This document shows, piece by piece, positions 42,676 to 51,225 of a DNA stretch of 64,000 nucleotides (position 1 is the first letter of the stretch; each line of letters begins with the position of its first letter). Both the position numbers and the translations under genes were made by a program. The stretch lies in assembly GCA_963803845.1 (NCBI GenBank), contig CAWDNZ010000004.1, positions 620,001-684,000 on the forward strand, written 5' to 3'. Source of the DNA: JABDIY01 sp963803845 (GTDB lineage: Bacteria > Actinomycetota > Acidimicrobiia > Acidimicrobiales > SZUA-35). A model generated the notes under the pieces. It did no database searches, was not told the origin of the DNA, and saw only the letters and a program-made list of their open reading frames with translations.

Positions 42676-44178
42676 CTATGAAGACAGGTCGCGGCGCCGC
42701 AGTTTGCCGGCAATCCCGACAGGTAGATCAGCCACCACGTTGATCTGCTTTGGCACTTTGTAGCGGGCGAGCTGTTCGATACAGAACTGGCGGAGGGTGT
42801 CCTCGATTCCCGCCGGGTCGACGCCTTTGGTCAAAACTACAAATGCTATGACCCGCTCCCCTGTGGCCGCATCTGGCACTCCAACCGCGGCTGCCGCCTC
42901 CACCGACGGATGCGACTGAAGTATCGATTCGACCTCGGCGGGATGCACGTTGAAACCCGAGACGATCACCAAATCCTTGGTCCGACCGGAGATGCTCAGA
43001 TGCCCGTTGTCATCCACGACCGCCAGATCGCCGGTAAGGAACCAGCCATCGGGTGTCCTGCTGCGAGCAGTTGCGGCCTCGTCTTCGAAATACCCGGGAC
43101 TGATCATGGGACCCTTCACCCACACCTCGCCGACGTCGCCGATGAACACGTCCTCGCCGTCGGCATTGACCAGCCGACACTCCACGCCGGGCATGACCGG
43201 GCCTACAGATCCGACGCCTACAGAAGGATCCGCAATGCCGGAGCAGAGCACCCCGGCGGTCTCGGTGAGGCCGTATCCCTCGCGCAGATCTATGTGGTGC
43301 TTGTTCCTCAAGGCATTGGCCACCGCCGCATCCAACGGTGCGGCTCCCGACATCGCAATGAGAAGTTGCTGCAACGGGACGGTCTGCTGGGGATCGAGGT
43401 CCGAAATGGCCTTCCACATATTGGGCGGGCCAGCGAGAATGCTGACACCGTAATCGGCAACGGATTGCACGATCTTTTCGGCAACAAAGTCTGTTTGGAG
43501 TACCAGCGTTGCGCCAATGGAGAGACCCAGGTTGAGGATGATGTTGAGCCCGAAGACATGAAAGAGCGGGACCACCGCCACCGCCGCTTGGGGGCTGGAC
43601 CGCAAGTCGAGTCCGGCGGCCTCCACCGAAAGCAGCGACGCCTTCAAATTGCGGTGGGTCAGCATGGCCGGCTTGGAAGGACCGGCCGTTCCGCTGGTGA
43701 AGAGCATGACCGCAACGTCATCAGGCTCCACATGAACCGCATCAGCCACTGCGTCGATCGGCTGACCCGTTGCGTTGAACCCCTCGAGGATGGTGACCAC
43801 CACACCAGGACCAGCGGCGCGAACCGATTCTTCAACCCCGGCACAAGAGGGCCCAATGAAGACTTCAGCGATGGATGCTGAGGCCAGATCCCTCGCCCGT
43901 TCCGGTCCAGGCGACAGTGGGTTCATGGGCACCGCGACCATTCCGGCCGCGAGGCAGGCCAGGTAACCGACAACAAAAGCCTCGTCGTTTTCGCTGATGA
44001 GGCCTATCCGGGACCCTTTTGCGTGGCGACCCATCAGATGCCCAGCCCAGCGCCCAGCGCTCTCACGGAGCCACTCAGCGGGATAGGACTCCTCGCGCAC
44101 CACCACGCGGGTGGTGTTGGCGGCGAGTAGGTGCAGAACAAGGTTGGCCGATTGGGTCACCCCTTGATTTGACCACAC
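42676..44178 (-). CDS. AMP-dependent acyl-CoA synthetase/ligase
   Basis: A 500-residue adenylate-forming enzyme. VAVMLFTSGTAGPSKPAMLTHRNL (about 154-177) is the P-loop-like motif, REGYGLTETAGVLC the A5 motif, PDGWFLTGDLAVVDDNGHLSISGRTKDLVI the hinge region, and KVPKQINVVADLPVGIAGKLRRRDL carries the catalytic lysine. It is likely a medium or long-chain fatty acyl-CoA ligase; the acid is not known. A five-bp hairpin (GGCCG-AAAT-CGGCC, 42660-42673) lies just beyond the stop and could be a weak terminator before rex. Confidence 0.88.
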   Translation of the reverse strand: MWSNQGVTQSANLVLHLLAANTTRVVVREESYPAEWLRESAGRWAGHLMGRHAKGSRIGLISENDEAFVVGYLACLAAGMVAVPMNPLSPGPERARDLASASIAEVFIGPSCAGVEESVRAAGPGVVVTILEGFNATGQPIDAVADAVHVEPDDVAVMLFTSGTAGPSKPAMLTHRNLKASLLSVEAAGLDLRSSPQAAVAVVPLFHVFGLNIILNLGLSIGATLVLQTDFVAEKIVQSVADYGVSILAGPPNMWKAISDLDPQQTVPLQQLLIAMSGAAPLDAAVANALRNKHHIDLREGYGLTETAGVLCSGIADPSVGVGSVGPVMPGVECRLVNADGEDVFIGDVGEVWVKGPMISPGYFEDEAATARSRTPDGWFLTGDLAVVDDNGHLSISGRTKDLVIVSGFNVHPAEVESILQSHPSVEAAAAVGVPDAATGERVIAFVVLTKGVDPAGIEDTLRQFCIEQLARYKVPKQINVVADLPVGIAGKLRRRDLSS

Positions 44179-44229
44179 GACTCAAGTCCCGTCGAACACT
44201 GGTCGAAGACTTACGCACGGCAAAACCTG

Positions 44230-44877
44230 ATGCAACAAGCAGATCGCGCCGTTATCCGCCAAGCTTTCTCCCCCTCCCTCAGACTATTGACTGAACGACG
44301 AACCACGACCAACAGCTCCACAGGAGCCCTGCGATCCGCCACCGGTCTCGCCGCTGCCGCCCTGTGCGTAGTGGGATTGGCCGTGGTGGCCGGAGCACCC
44401 GAAAGCAGCCTGGCCGCCCAGGAAGTAATGGGCCAGACCGTTTCGGCATCCACGCCTGACACCTTGGGATATTCCACGGCTGAGGATGCCGAGGCGCTGA
44501 TATTCTTGGGCTGGATCAACGAGCTGCGGCTCGAAAACGGAGCAGGCCCTCTCACGCTCGACGCTGAACTGGAAATCACCGCCACAGCGTGGACGACCCG
44601 CCTGGCCCAAGCCAATAGTCTTTCCCACGCCGAGGACCTGTCGATGGGCGTGCGCGCTGATTGGCGCAAGCTTGGCGAAAACGTTGGCGTGGCCCCGGAC
44701 GGGCATTTCGAAGAACTCTTTGAGGCGTTCGTAGCCAGCCCCACCCACCTCGCCAACATGGTAGACCCCAGCTTCGATCTCGTAGGCGTGGGCGTTGTTC
44801 ATCGCGATGGCAAGGTGTGGATGACACAACGATTCATGGACGCTGATCCCGCCAGCCTTGGCGTGGAATTGGGCTGA
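44230..44877 (+). CDS. Secreted CAP/SCP domain protein
   Basis: A 215-residue protein with an N-terminal hydrophobic helix (about 38-62, GLAAAALCVVGLAVVAGAP) that is a signal or anchor, then a CAP (SCP/PR1) domain (about 90-205): FLGWINELRLENGAGPL, a SHAEDL with the domain His, LGENVGV, and AFVASPTHLANMVDPSFDLVGVGVV. The cytoplasmic N-terminal stretch is long for a signal peptide. The CAP family includes peptidoglycan-associated secreted proteins; the function here is not known. Confidence 0.8.
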   Translation: MQQADRAVIRQAFSPSLRLLTERRTTTNSSTGALRSATGLAAAALCVVGLAVVAGAPESSLAAQEVMGQTVSASTPDTLGYSTAEDAEALIFLGWINELRLENGAGPLTLDAELEITATAWTTRLAQANSLSHAEDLSMGVRADWRKLGENVGVAPDGHFEELFEAFVASPTHLANMVDPSFDLVGVGVVHRDGKVWMTQRFMDADPASLGVELG

Positions 44878-44943
44878 TCCCGAGTCACAACCCGAACCGT
44901 GCCAACGGGGATCATCGGCGCCGGTCGATAGCCTTGGCCGCTC

Positions 44944-45717
44944 ATGGATCTCCAGATCGTCGGTTGCGGAAAAATGGGACAGGCCCTCCTCGCTGGCCTC
45001 ATCAACAACGTTGCTCCGGCCGCCGAGATCACGGCGGTGGAACCCTCCGCTGAAGTTCGCCACCAGATTGCCCGTGACTACCCGGGCGTGAGCGTCGCCA
45101 CAGAGGCGCTCCCCAACGTCCCCACGATCCTGGCCGTGAAACCTCACCTCGCTCTAGAGATTGCGGCCGCCCTCCCGCCGGTCCCCCGGCTGCTCAGCGT
45201 TGCGGCCGGTATCACCACCACGGCATTAGAGACGGTCACCGATGCGGCGGTTGTCCGTTGCATGCCCAATACTCCGGCGCTCCTTGGTAAGGGTGCTGCC
45301 GGAGTAGCGATCGGCAGCTCCGCTGGACAAGCCGACCTCGATTGGGGCCTCCGGATCCTTGCCGCTGCCGGGCAGGCGGTAGCGGTGACCGAGAACCAGA
45401 TCGACGCAGTAACCGGACTCAGCGGCTCAGGGCCGGCCTACATTTTCCGCATCGCCGAGGCGATGACCGCCGCCGGTATTGCCGTGGGTCTCACACCTGA
45501 AGTTGCTCAGGCGCTGTCCTATCAAACCATCGCCGGCGCAGGAGCCATGCTGGCCGAACCGGGTGCAGACGCCGCACTCTTGAGAGCCAACGTCACTACC
45601 CCCAATGGCACAACAGCCGCCGGTTTAGCCGTGCTGGATGAACGCGGCATCGGAAGCATCTTTGCCGAGGCCGTGGCCGCCGCTACCGAACGCAGTCGGC
45701 AACTAGGGGCGCAGTAG
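44944..45717 (+). CDS. proC: Pyrroline-5-carboxylate reductase
   Basis: A 257-residue enzyme that makes proline from pyrroline-5-carboxylate with NAD(P)H. The Rossmann start LQIVGCGKMGQALLAGL, RCMPNTPALLGKGAAGVAIG and the substrate site TGLSGSGPAYIFRIAEAMTAAG are seen, with TTPNGTTAAGL near the C-terminus. The next gene starts within its stop codon (TAGTG), so a coupled operon of at least four genes follows. Confidence 0.94.
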   Translation: MDLQIVGCGKMGQALLAGLINNVAPAAEITAVEPSAEVRHQIARDYPGVSVATEALPNVPTILAVKPHLALEIAAALPPVPRLLSVAAGITTTALETVTDAAVVRCMPNTPALLGKGAAGVAIGSSAGQADLDWGLRILAAAGQAVAVTENQIDAVTGLSGSGPAYIFRIAEAMTAAGIAVGLTPEVAQALSYQTIAGAGAMLAEPGADAALLRANVTTPNGTTAAGLAVLDERGIGSIFAEAVAAATERSRQLGAQ

Positions 45718-46577
45718 TGGGCCTCGACACCATCTCTTTCATCAGCGATTACGGCGTGACCGACGAGTCCGTCGGTGTCACCAAATCGATCATTTGGTCC
45801 ATTAATCCCGCCGTCCGTATTGTGGATATCACCCACGGCATCGACGCCCACGACATTCGCGCCGGGGGTCTGGCGTTGGCCCGGGCCGTGCAATTCCTGA
45901 TGCCCGGCATCGTCCTGGGCGTTGTAGATCCCGGAGTGGGGACCAAGCGAAAAGGCGTTTGTTTCGAATTGGGCGACGGCCAGAGCTATCTCGTTGGCCC
46001 CGACAACGGTCTCTTCGCCCCGGCCATCGGGATGGTCGGCGGCGCTACCGCAGCCTGGGTTCTCGACAACCCCGAATTCCACCTCCCCTCTATGGGGGCC
46101 ACCTTCGACGGCCGCGACATCTTTGCACCGGTGGCCGCCCATCTCAGTGCCGGCGTCCCCCCATCAAAACTAGGAACTCCCATCGATACCAGCCTCTTGG
46201 TTCCGGGGGTTCTGCCGGTCGCAGAAATGGACGACGAAGGTGCCATCGATTCTGAAGTCCTCTGGATCGACCGGTTCGGGAACGTGCAGCTCAATGTGGA
46301 CCCTGAACAAACAGCCACCTGGCCGGGGCTGAGGATGGAGGGCCCAAACCTTTCCCGCACCGGCATTCCCGTCAGCACATACGCAGAGATCAAAACCGGC
46401 AGTATCGGTGTCCTCACCGACGCCAGCGGGCTGCTTTCCATAGCGGTCGATCGAGGCTCGGCCGCCGCAGAACTGGGGCTCAGCGAGGGAGACCAGATCA
46501 AGCTGAGCCGCACCGAGATCGCCGGATCGTCCACCACTGTTACGCTCGGCCCAACCCGGGAGAACCCTCACAAATGA
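45717..46577 (+). CDS. SAM hydrolase (hydroxide adenosyltransferase)-like protein
   Basis: A 286-residue protein of the DUF62/SAM-dependent chlorinase-fluorinase family. ISFISDYGVTDESVGVTKSII, VDITHGIDAHDIRAGG, VLGVVDPGVGTKRKG, LVGPDNGLFAP and IDRFGNVQLN are family motifs, and the pattern with Asp, Arg and His matches members that use water to split SAM to adenosine and methionine rather than halide. GTG start overlaps the proC stop by one base. It is coupled by ATGA to a 29-residue membrane peptide gene. Confidence 0.88.
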   Translation: MGLDTISFISDYGVTDESVGVTKSIIWSINPAVRIVDITHGIDAHDIRAGGLALARAVQFLMPGIVLGVVDPGVGTKRKGVCFELGDGQSYLVGPDNGLFAPAIGMVGGATAAWVLDNPEFHLPSMGATFDGRDIFAPVAAHLSAGVPPSKLGTPIDTSLLVPGVLPVAEMDDEGAIDSEVLWIDRFGNVQLNVDPEQTATWPGLRMEGPNLSRTGIPVSTYAEIKTGSIGVLTDASGLLSIAVDRGSAAAELGLSEGDQIKLSRTEIAGSSTTVTLGPTRENPHK

Positions 46578-46663
46578 GACCCTCGATCGTTATCACCCTC
46601 GTCATACTGCTGATCCTCATCTTCGGTGCGGCCACCCTCCAGCTGTTCATCCTGGCCCGGTGA
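46574..46663 (+). CDS. 29-residue single-helix membrane peptide
   Basis: An ATG overlaps the stop of the SAM hydrolase-like gene (ATGA, 46574-46577). The 29-residue product is almost entirely one hydrophobic helix (SIVITLVILLILIFGAATLQ) with an Arg at each end. Its stop overlaps the next start (TGATG at 46661-46665). Coupling at both ends makes it a real small gene rather than noise. Confidence 0.6.
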   Translation: MRPSIVITLVILLILIFGAATLQLFILAR

Positions 46664-47125
46664 TGGAGGGGCTCGCGTCGCCCGCCGAGTTGCAGGAGCT
46701 CGAAGCTTTCATCAGCGCTGCCTTCGCCACCCATCAGCTTCAGGACCCCGCTGTGGTGGCAGTGGAAAAGATCGGCGACCGACCGCCGGCGTGGTACGTG
46801 CGTTTCTCCGGGGAGGCCAAGGCCAACTATTCGGCCGAGTTCACCCTGAACCAACGGTCGCTGCATTTCTCCACGTACTTCATCCCGCCCCCAGAAGAAA
46901 ACCAGAACGACTTCCATCGGCATCTACTTCAACGCAACACCAAGCTCTTCGGCATGGCCTTCGTGGTCGGGCAGGAGAGACGCCATCTACATCGAGGGCC
47001 GTCTTCCCAACCGCCTGATCATGGAAGACGGCGAGCTGGACCGAATCCTCGGTTCGCTCTTCAGTTACACCGAGGAGTTCTTCCCCACCGCCGCCAAGAT
47101 CGGCTTCGCATCCCGTTTCAAATAG
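46663..47125 (+). pseudogene. YbjN-family gene with a +1 frameshift
   Basis: Translation from the ATG at 46663 gives a YbjN-like N-terminal part (VEKIGDRPPAWYVRFSGEAK, then YFIPPPEENQNDFHRHLLQRN, KLFGMAFVVG) for about 105 residues. The family-like continuation RDAIYIEGRLPNRLIMEDGE and SYTEEFFPTAAKIGFASRFK is in the +1 frame and ends at a TAG at 47123-47125, 10 bases before the convergent mshA stop. The shift lies near 46970-46985 (GGGCAGGAGAGACGCC). It could be a sequencing error, a recent mutation or programmed shifting. YbjN-like genes lie beside mshA in mycobacteria. Confidence 0.7.
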
Positions 47126-47135
47126 ACGACGCCGG

Positions 47136-48344
47136 TCAGTCGCAGGGCTGGAGGACTCCGGTGGCCACGTCGGCGTAGATCCGGCGGAGGCGGCCGGCAG
47201 AGGTTGACCATGTGTAGGTGCGGGCCCGGGCGGCTGCACTGATCGCCATCCGTTGAGCCAGCAACGGGTCGTCGAGGATCAGGTCAACGTGAGCGGCCCA
47301 ACGTTCGGGGTCACGCTCTTCCATGAGAAACCCCGTGACTCCGGAGTCGACCAAAGTGAGCAAACCGCCAACGGCGCTTGCAATAACTGGGGTGCCACAA
47401 GCTGAGGCCTCGAGCGCAACCAAACCAAACGACTCGGACCGGCTGGGCACCAGAGTGATATCGGCGGCCCGGTAGAAGGTGGAGAGCAGATGGTGGGGCT
47501 GGGGCGGGACGAAGCGGACCCTATGCCGAACGCCAAGATCGTCGATCAGAGCGTTGATCCGCGCCAGCTCGGACTCGCCATTGGCACCGCTGGCACCGCC
47601 GATGACCCACAATTCAGCGTCTCGATGCTCGCTCAGCGCCAGGGTCCTAACCGCAACGTCCAGACCCTTCAAAGGCTGAATTCGACCAACGAACAACAGC
47701 AGGGGTCGATCGCCGGCACCGATGGCCTTGCGCGCGCCCGCCTGACTTCCCGGCGAGAAAAACGCCTGGTCCACGCCAGGTGGCACGATCTCAATCCGCT
47801 CACGGACGGCGCCGTAGAACTCTTCAAGCTGATCGGCCTCGGCCACGCAGTTGGCCAGCACCACATCGGCACATGCCATCACCGCCGCCTCGGCTTTGGC
47901 CCGGCTCTCCGGTTCTGGGTCGCCGTTTTCGGCCTTGACCCGAGCCAGGGTGTGGAAGGTTGTGAGCAGCGGAAGCCGGAGTTTCTGCTTGATCTGAAGG
48001 CCAGCCACCCCCGACAGCCAATAGTTGGCGTGGATCGCTTGCGCTCCCCACGAACCGATGTCGTTGCAGACCCAGTCGCTGAACTCTTGCACATGGCTGG
48101 CGAGCTCCTCCTTTGTCTGATCGGGAGGACCGGCGGGCACGTGAACCACTTCAAAACCGGGTTCCACCGTGACGCGCTCGGGCAGATCGGCTGACCACAT
48201 TCTGGTATAGGCGCGGCATTGCACCCCCGCCTGGGCCAGGGCACCAACCAGCTCGCGTACGTACACGTTCATGCCGCCACCATCGCCGGAACCCGGCTGC
48301 ACCAATGGGCTGGTATGGAATGACAGGATCGCTAGCCGCTGCAT
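47136..48344 (-). CDS. mshA: D-inositol-3-phosphate glycosyltransferase (mycothiol synthesis)
   Basis: A 402-residue GT4-family enzyme that makes the first mycothiol intermediate from UDP-GlcNAc and inositol-3-phosphate. It starts LAILSFHTSPLVQPGSGDGGGMNVYVRELVGAL with the glycine-rich acceptor loop; later IHANYWLSGVAGLQIK, LLLFVGRIQPLKGLDVAVRTLAL and PSRSESFGLVALEASACGTPV with the donor-binding Glu are MshA-like. The ATG at 48344 overlaps the stop of the XRE regulator gene. It is the only mycothiol gene in the window. Confidence 0.9.
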   Translation of the reverse strand: MQRLAILSFHTSPLVQPGSGDGGGMNVYVRELVGALAQAGVQCRAYTRMWSADLPERVTVEPGFEVVHVPAGPPDQTKEELASHVQEFSDWVCNDIGSWGAQAIHANYWLSGVAGLQIKQKLRLPLLTTFHTLARVKAENGDPEPESRAKAEAAVMACADVVLANCVAEADQLEEFYGAVRERIEIVPPGVDQAFFSPGSQAGARKAIGAGDRPLLLFVGRIQPLKGLDVAVRTLALSEHRDAELWVIGGASGANGESELARINALIDDLGVRHRVRFVPPQPHHLLSTFYRAADITLVPSRSESFGLVALEASACGTPVIASAVGGLLTLVDSGVTGFLMEERDPERWAAHVDLILDDPLLAQRMAISAAARARTYTWSTSAGRLRRIYADVATGVLQPCD

Positions 48345-48742
48345 CACTCTTCACCTCGTTCGGGATCGAGGTCATGGGAATCGCTCGGAAGAATTTCAGA
48401 GAGGTCCACCCGGGACCCCAAAAATGATTTGTAGACCTCCAGCAGCGCTCGCTTCTGAAGATCGTTCAGCTCGGGAGCGCTTCGAATCGCCGCTACCAGA
48501 TCAGATCGTTCGGACCCCTCGTCGAGAATTCCGGCCTGGACGTAGAGCGTCTCGGCGGAGATGCTCAACCCTCGGGCGATCTGCTGCAGAATCTCGGCCG
48601 ACGGCTTGCGAAGGCCGCGCTCGATCTGGGACAGATACGGGTTGGAGATCCCGGCCACCTCGGAGAGGCGGCGGAGCGACATCTCCGCAATTCGCCGCTG
48701 CTCACGAATGAAACCTCCGAGATCACGCTTTCCTTCGCTCAT
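48344..48742 (-). CDS. XRE-family helix-turn-helix regulator
   Basis: A 132-residue protein from the ATG at 48742. The HTH_XRE domain spans about 9-65: LGGFIREQRRIAEMSLRRLSEVAGISNPYLSQIERGLRKPSAEILQQIARGLSIS, with standard helix-turn-helix geometry. A helical C-terminal part (about 70-125) may dimerise. It is the middle gene of rsiG-xre-mshA: 10 bases after rsiG and overlapping mshA by ATGA. Its targets are unknown; it could control mshA or the downstream locus. Confidence 0.85.
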   Translation of the reverse strand: MSEGKRDLGGFIREQRRIAEMSLRRLSEVAGISNPYLSQIERGLRKPSAEILQQIARGLSISAETLYVQAGILDEGSERSDLVAAIRSAPELNDLQKRALLEVYKSFLGSRVDLSEILPSDSHDLDPERGEE

Positions 48743-48752
48743 CTCTGACCTC

Positions 48753-49283
48753 TCAGGAGCCGAGCACACCGTCGACGGTGACCTCACCGTCGCGGTAGCG
48801 TCGGCCGATCTCGGCTTGGATGGCATCGATCCGCTCATGCATCTGCCGGCGGGTGTTGGACAGCTTCTGCTCGAACTCGCTGATGCGAGCAAAAAGGTCA
48901 TCAAGATCGGACTGCTCGAGGTGTTGAATACCGCTCAGCACCGTGGGTGAACCGATTCGTCCCAGCACCTCCACCAACTCGGCGGCGACGGGCCCTGGTG
49001 CGTCTACTCTGACGGTGGGTCGAGCGCCGGGCACCCCAGTGCGATCTTCGTCGCTCAAGATGTCGGGCAGATCGTAGAGGAGCGCAGCCACGCCGTCGGC
49101 GCTGCGTCGGCGTGCTTCATGAACCACGATATCCAGCCGTCCTTGTGCGAGCCTGCGGACCATTGAGACGTCGCTCTCCACCGCCGAGCACTCTTGGCGA
49201 ATTTCGCGCAACTCGGGAAGCGGGCGGGTACGAATGCCGTCAAGAAGATCCGCAGCAAGAAGGCCGTCGATAGTGGGGGTCAC
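48753..49283 (-). CDS. rsiG: RsiG-like c-di-GMP-binding anti-sigma factor
   Basis: A 176-residue protein with two long helices suited to an antiparallel coiled coil. It has the published RsiG ligand motif E(X)3S(X)2R(X)3Q(X)3D exactly at E36, S40, R43, Q47, D51, and a second copy at E138, S142, R145, H149, D153 with His for Gln. The middle has DLPDILSDED and the C-terminus AIQAEIGRRYRDGEVTVDGVL, as in RsiG. In Streptomyces RsiG with c-di-GMP holds the sporulation sigma factor WhiG. No WhiG gene is in the window. A leaderless GTG start follows TACCCT. Confidence 0.78.
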   Translation of the reverse strand: MTPTIDGLLAADLLDGIRTRPLPELREIRQECSAVESDVSMVRRLAQGRLDIVVHEARRRSADGVAALLYDLPDILSDEDRTGVPGARPTVRVDAPGPVAAELVEVLGRIGSPTVLSGIQHLEQSDLDDLFARISEFEQKLSNTRRQMHERIDAIQAEIGRRYRDGEVTVDGVLGS

Positions 49284-49290
49284 GCTCTAC

Positions 49291-49296
49291 AGGGTA
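49291..49296 (-). promoter_or_regulatory. -10 box of a leaderless rsiG transcript
   Basis: TACCCT on the minus strand ends 7 bases before the rsiG GTG at 49283. Confidence 0.5.
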
Positions 49297-49356
49297 CTGG
49301 CGTGGCGACAACACCACCGACCCGCGGCCGGGCATCGTTGCATCGGGTTGGACACG

Positions 49357-50277
49357 TTACAGCGGCAGAAGAACCAGCCACAACGGAGCCGCGATGAGAG
49401 CGGAGTCTAGACGGCGCAACCCGGGTGCGAACACGCCGCCACGGGGCATGATGGCAGATGCTACGAACTGGCCCGTTACACAGCTGAGAGCGGTCAACAC
49501 GGCAAAGGCGGTAAGACTGGCCTGGGTGAGGGGTTCAGGCGGAACCAACCGCAAGGCGAATGCCGCAACAGCCACCGCGGCGACTCCGGCAACCGGACCC
49601 TCGATCGCGTCGGACGAGCCCGTACCAACCAAGAAGTCAGCCGCCTCGTAGGCCGAAATCAAGACGAAGAGCACGACGAACGCACGGGGCGCCGAGACGG
49701 CCACGGCCACCAGCGCCCCACCGGCGATCCCGATTGGGATGGTGCACCGAACCAGCAACGCTGCCATTTCGATGGCGCGCTCCGCGCTGTAACTGCCGCC
49801 GAACCACGACCCGCAGAGCACGGCAATCAACGCCACCACCACCGTGGACAACCCCAGGCCAAAGCGGCCCCCCCAACCCCCTACCGCCACCATGAGTGCC
49901 AACGCTGCACTGAGGAACCGGTAAGTCGAGATGGAAATCACCTGCCCCACCGTTTCCCGGACCGCCCCGGCACTGCGATCGGTCAACCAGACGTGCCCGA
50001 GTTGGAATGCGCCGATCGTGACAGCGAACGAGACAGGGATGATGACAAGGAGCCCCTGGACCCAGACGGCCGCCATAATCGATGTAAACCAGAGGATACC
50101 CAGGGAGATCTTGGGGCCTTCGGTTCGATAAGGAACGGCATAGCGAAAGTTGTTCCAACGCTCCTCACGAGAGGCAACTCGAGACGCAACGCGTGCTTCG
50201 CGACGAGCCCGGCGAGCCACGCGTTGGTCGATTTGAGGTTCTTTGGCCGATCGGGCCTCGGGGGCCGTTGCGGTCAT
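49357..50277 (-). CDS. Polytopic membrane protein of unknown function
   Basis: A 306-residue protein with a basic cytoplasmic start (RVARRARREARVASRVASR, about 19-37) and about seven or eight hydrophobic helices from residue 57 to the end. A stretch with GPVAGVAAVAVAAFAL and SCVTGQFVASAIM recalls phosphatidate cytidylyltransferase-type proteins but the diagnostic motif is not found, so no function is assigned. It overlaps the MoaD-like gene by 4 bases, an unusual pairing. Confidence 0.6.
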   Translation of the reverse strand: MTATAPEARSAKEPQIDQRVARRARREARVASRVASREERWNNFRYAVPYRTEGPKISLGILWFTSIMAAVWVQGLLVIIPVSFAVTIGAFQLGHVWLTDRSAGAVRETVGQVISISTYRFLSAALALMVAVGGWGGRFGLGLSTVVVALIAVLCGSWFGGSYSAERAIEMAALLVRCTIPIGIAGGALVAVAVSAPRAFVVLFVLISAYEAADFLVGTGSSDAIEGPVAGVAAVAVAAFALRLVPPEPLTQASLTAFAVLTALSCVTGQFVASAIMPRGGVFAPGLRRLDSALIAAPLWLVLLPL

Positions 50278-50510
50278 CCGCCGGACACCGGTGGCAGCAC
50301 AGCTACCTCGTCATCAGGTCCAACGGGGGTGGCAGGATCAGCGGGTTCGCCGTTCACCCATATCTGCGACGCGGCAACAACGGCGCCGAACTGCTCACCG
50401 TAATTCTGCGTGGCGAAGAGCAGCACCGAAGAAACCGTCCCGTCTGGGACGTCGATCCGGCCGTTCCCGGCAGCCTCACGGGCCTGAGCAAAGAGTCGCA
50501 AACGTGCCAC
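50274..50510 (-). CDS. MoaD/ThiS-type ubiquitin-like sulfur carrier
   Basis: A 78-residue beta-grasp protein from the GTG at 50510, ending in the Gly-Gly that MoaD, ThiS and related carriers need for adenylylation and thiocarboxylation (PPVSGG). MoaD-like strands RLRLFAQAREAAG, VNGEPAD and DDEVAVLPPVSGG are present. No other molybdopterin gene is in the window, so it may serve molybdenum cofactor or another sulfur pathway. Confidence 0.82.
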   Translation of the reverse strand: MARLRLFAQAREAAGNGRIDVPDGTVSSVLLFATQNYGEQFGAVVAASQIWVNGEPADPATPVGPDDEVAVLPPVSGG

Positions 50511-50546
50511 AACGTTCAGAGTGTAGGGACACCACACTAGGGACTC

Positions 50547-51203
50547 ATGGTCACCACAGTTGTTCTTGTTCGCCACGGCCAGTCCACGTGGAATGCAGAG
50601 TTCCGGTGGCAAGGCCAGGCCGACCCGCCACTCAGCGATCTCGGACGACGTCAGGCCATCAACGCCGCCCGCCCGCTCTCGCAGGCATTCAGTCGGTTGG
50701 ATCATGCGGTGACCTCTCCCCAAATCCGCGCCTCGGAGACCGCCGACGTCCTCCTCACCGAAGCCGGTCTCGAGCTGAAAGCCCGCCGGGTGCCGAACCT
50801 CCGAGAGCGCAACGCCGGGGAATGGAGCGGTCTTACGAAGGACGAAATCGAGTCTCGCTACCCGGGATTCCTCGGATCAGGCGAGCGGCCACCGGGGTAT
50901 GAAGTCGACGATGTCCTCTTTCATCGGGTGAAAGCGGCGCTGCTGGAACTACATCAGAGCGTGATAGCGGTGACCGCCCCAGCCATGGAAGGTCCGCTCC
51001 GAACCCATTCCACCGCGCTCGCCGTCTGTCACGGCGGCGTGATCAATTCACTCGTAGATCGCCTCGCCCCCGATCGACGAAGCCGGGTCCCCAACCTCTC
51101 TGGTTGGACAGCACTGATTGACGGACAATCGATCACGATGGGTGAACGGTTCGATCTCCTCGCCCCCGAGGAACGGACCGGCGGTGATGCGGTGAGAATC
51201 TAG
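50547..51203 (+). CDS. Histidine phosphatase family protein
   Basis: A 218-residue protein of the phosphoglycerate mutase-like superfamily. The catalytic motif VLVRHGQSTWNAE (about 6-18) holds the phospho-accepting His, the second Arg is in TSPQIRASETAD (about 56-67), the Glu in NLRERNAGEWSG, and the second His in AVCHGGVINSLVDRL (about 154-168). It could be a phosphoglycerate mutase-like or a general phosphatase; substrate cannot be told from sequence. It diverges from the MoaD gene across 36 bases. Confidence 0.88.
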   Translation: MVTTVVLVRHGQSTWNAEFRWQGQADPPLSDLGRRQAINAARPLSQAFSRLDHAVTSPQIRASETADVLLTEAGLELKARRVPNLRERNAGEWSGLTKDEIESRYPGFLGSGERPPGYEVDDVLFHRVKAALLELHQSVIAVTAPAMEGPLRTHSTALAVCHGGVINSLVDRLAPDRRSRVPNLSGWTALIDGQSITMGERFDLLAPEERTGGDAVRI

Positions 51204-51225
51204 GGCTGGTGAAACCCTGAAGGTG

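Noticed and set aside
46960..46990. Selenocysteine UGA as an explanation for the broken YbjN gene
   Set aside because: The break is a change of frame and not an in-frame UGA, so the selenocysteine machinery does not explain it.
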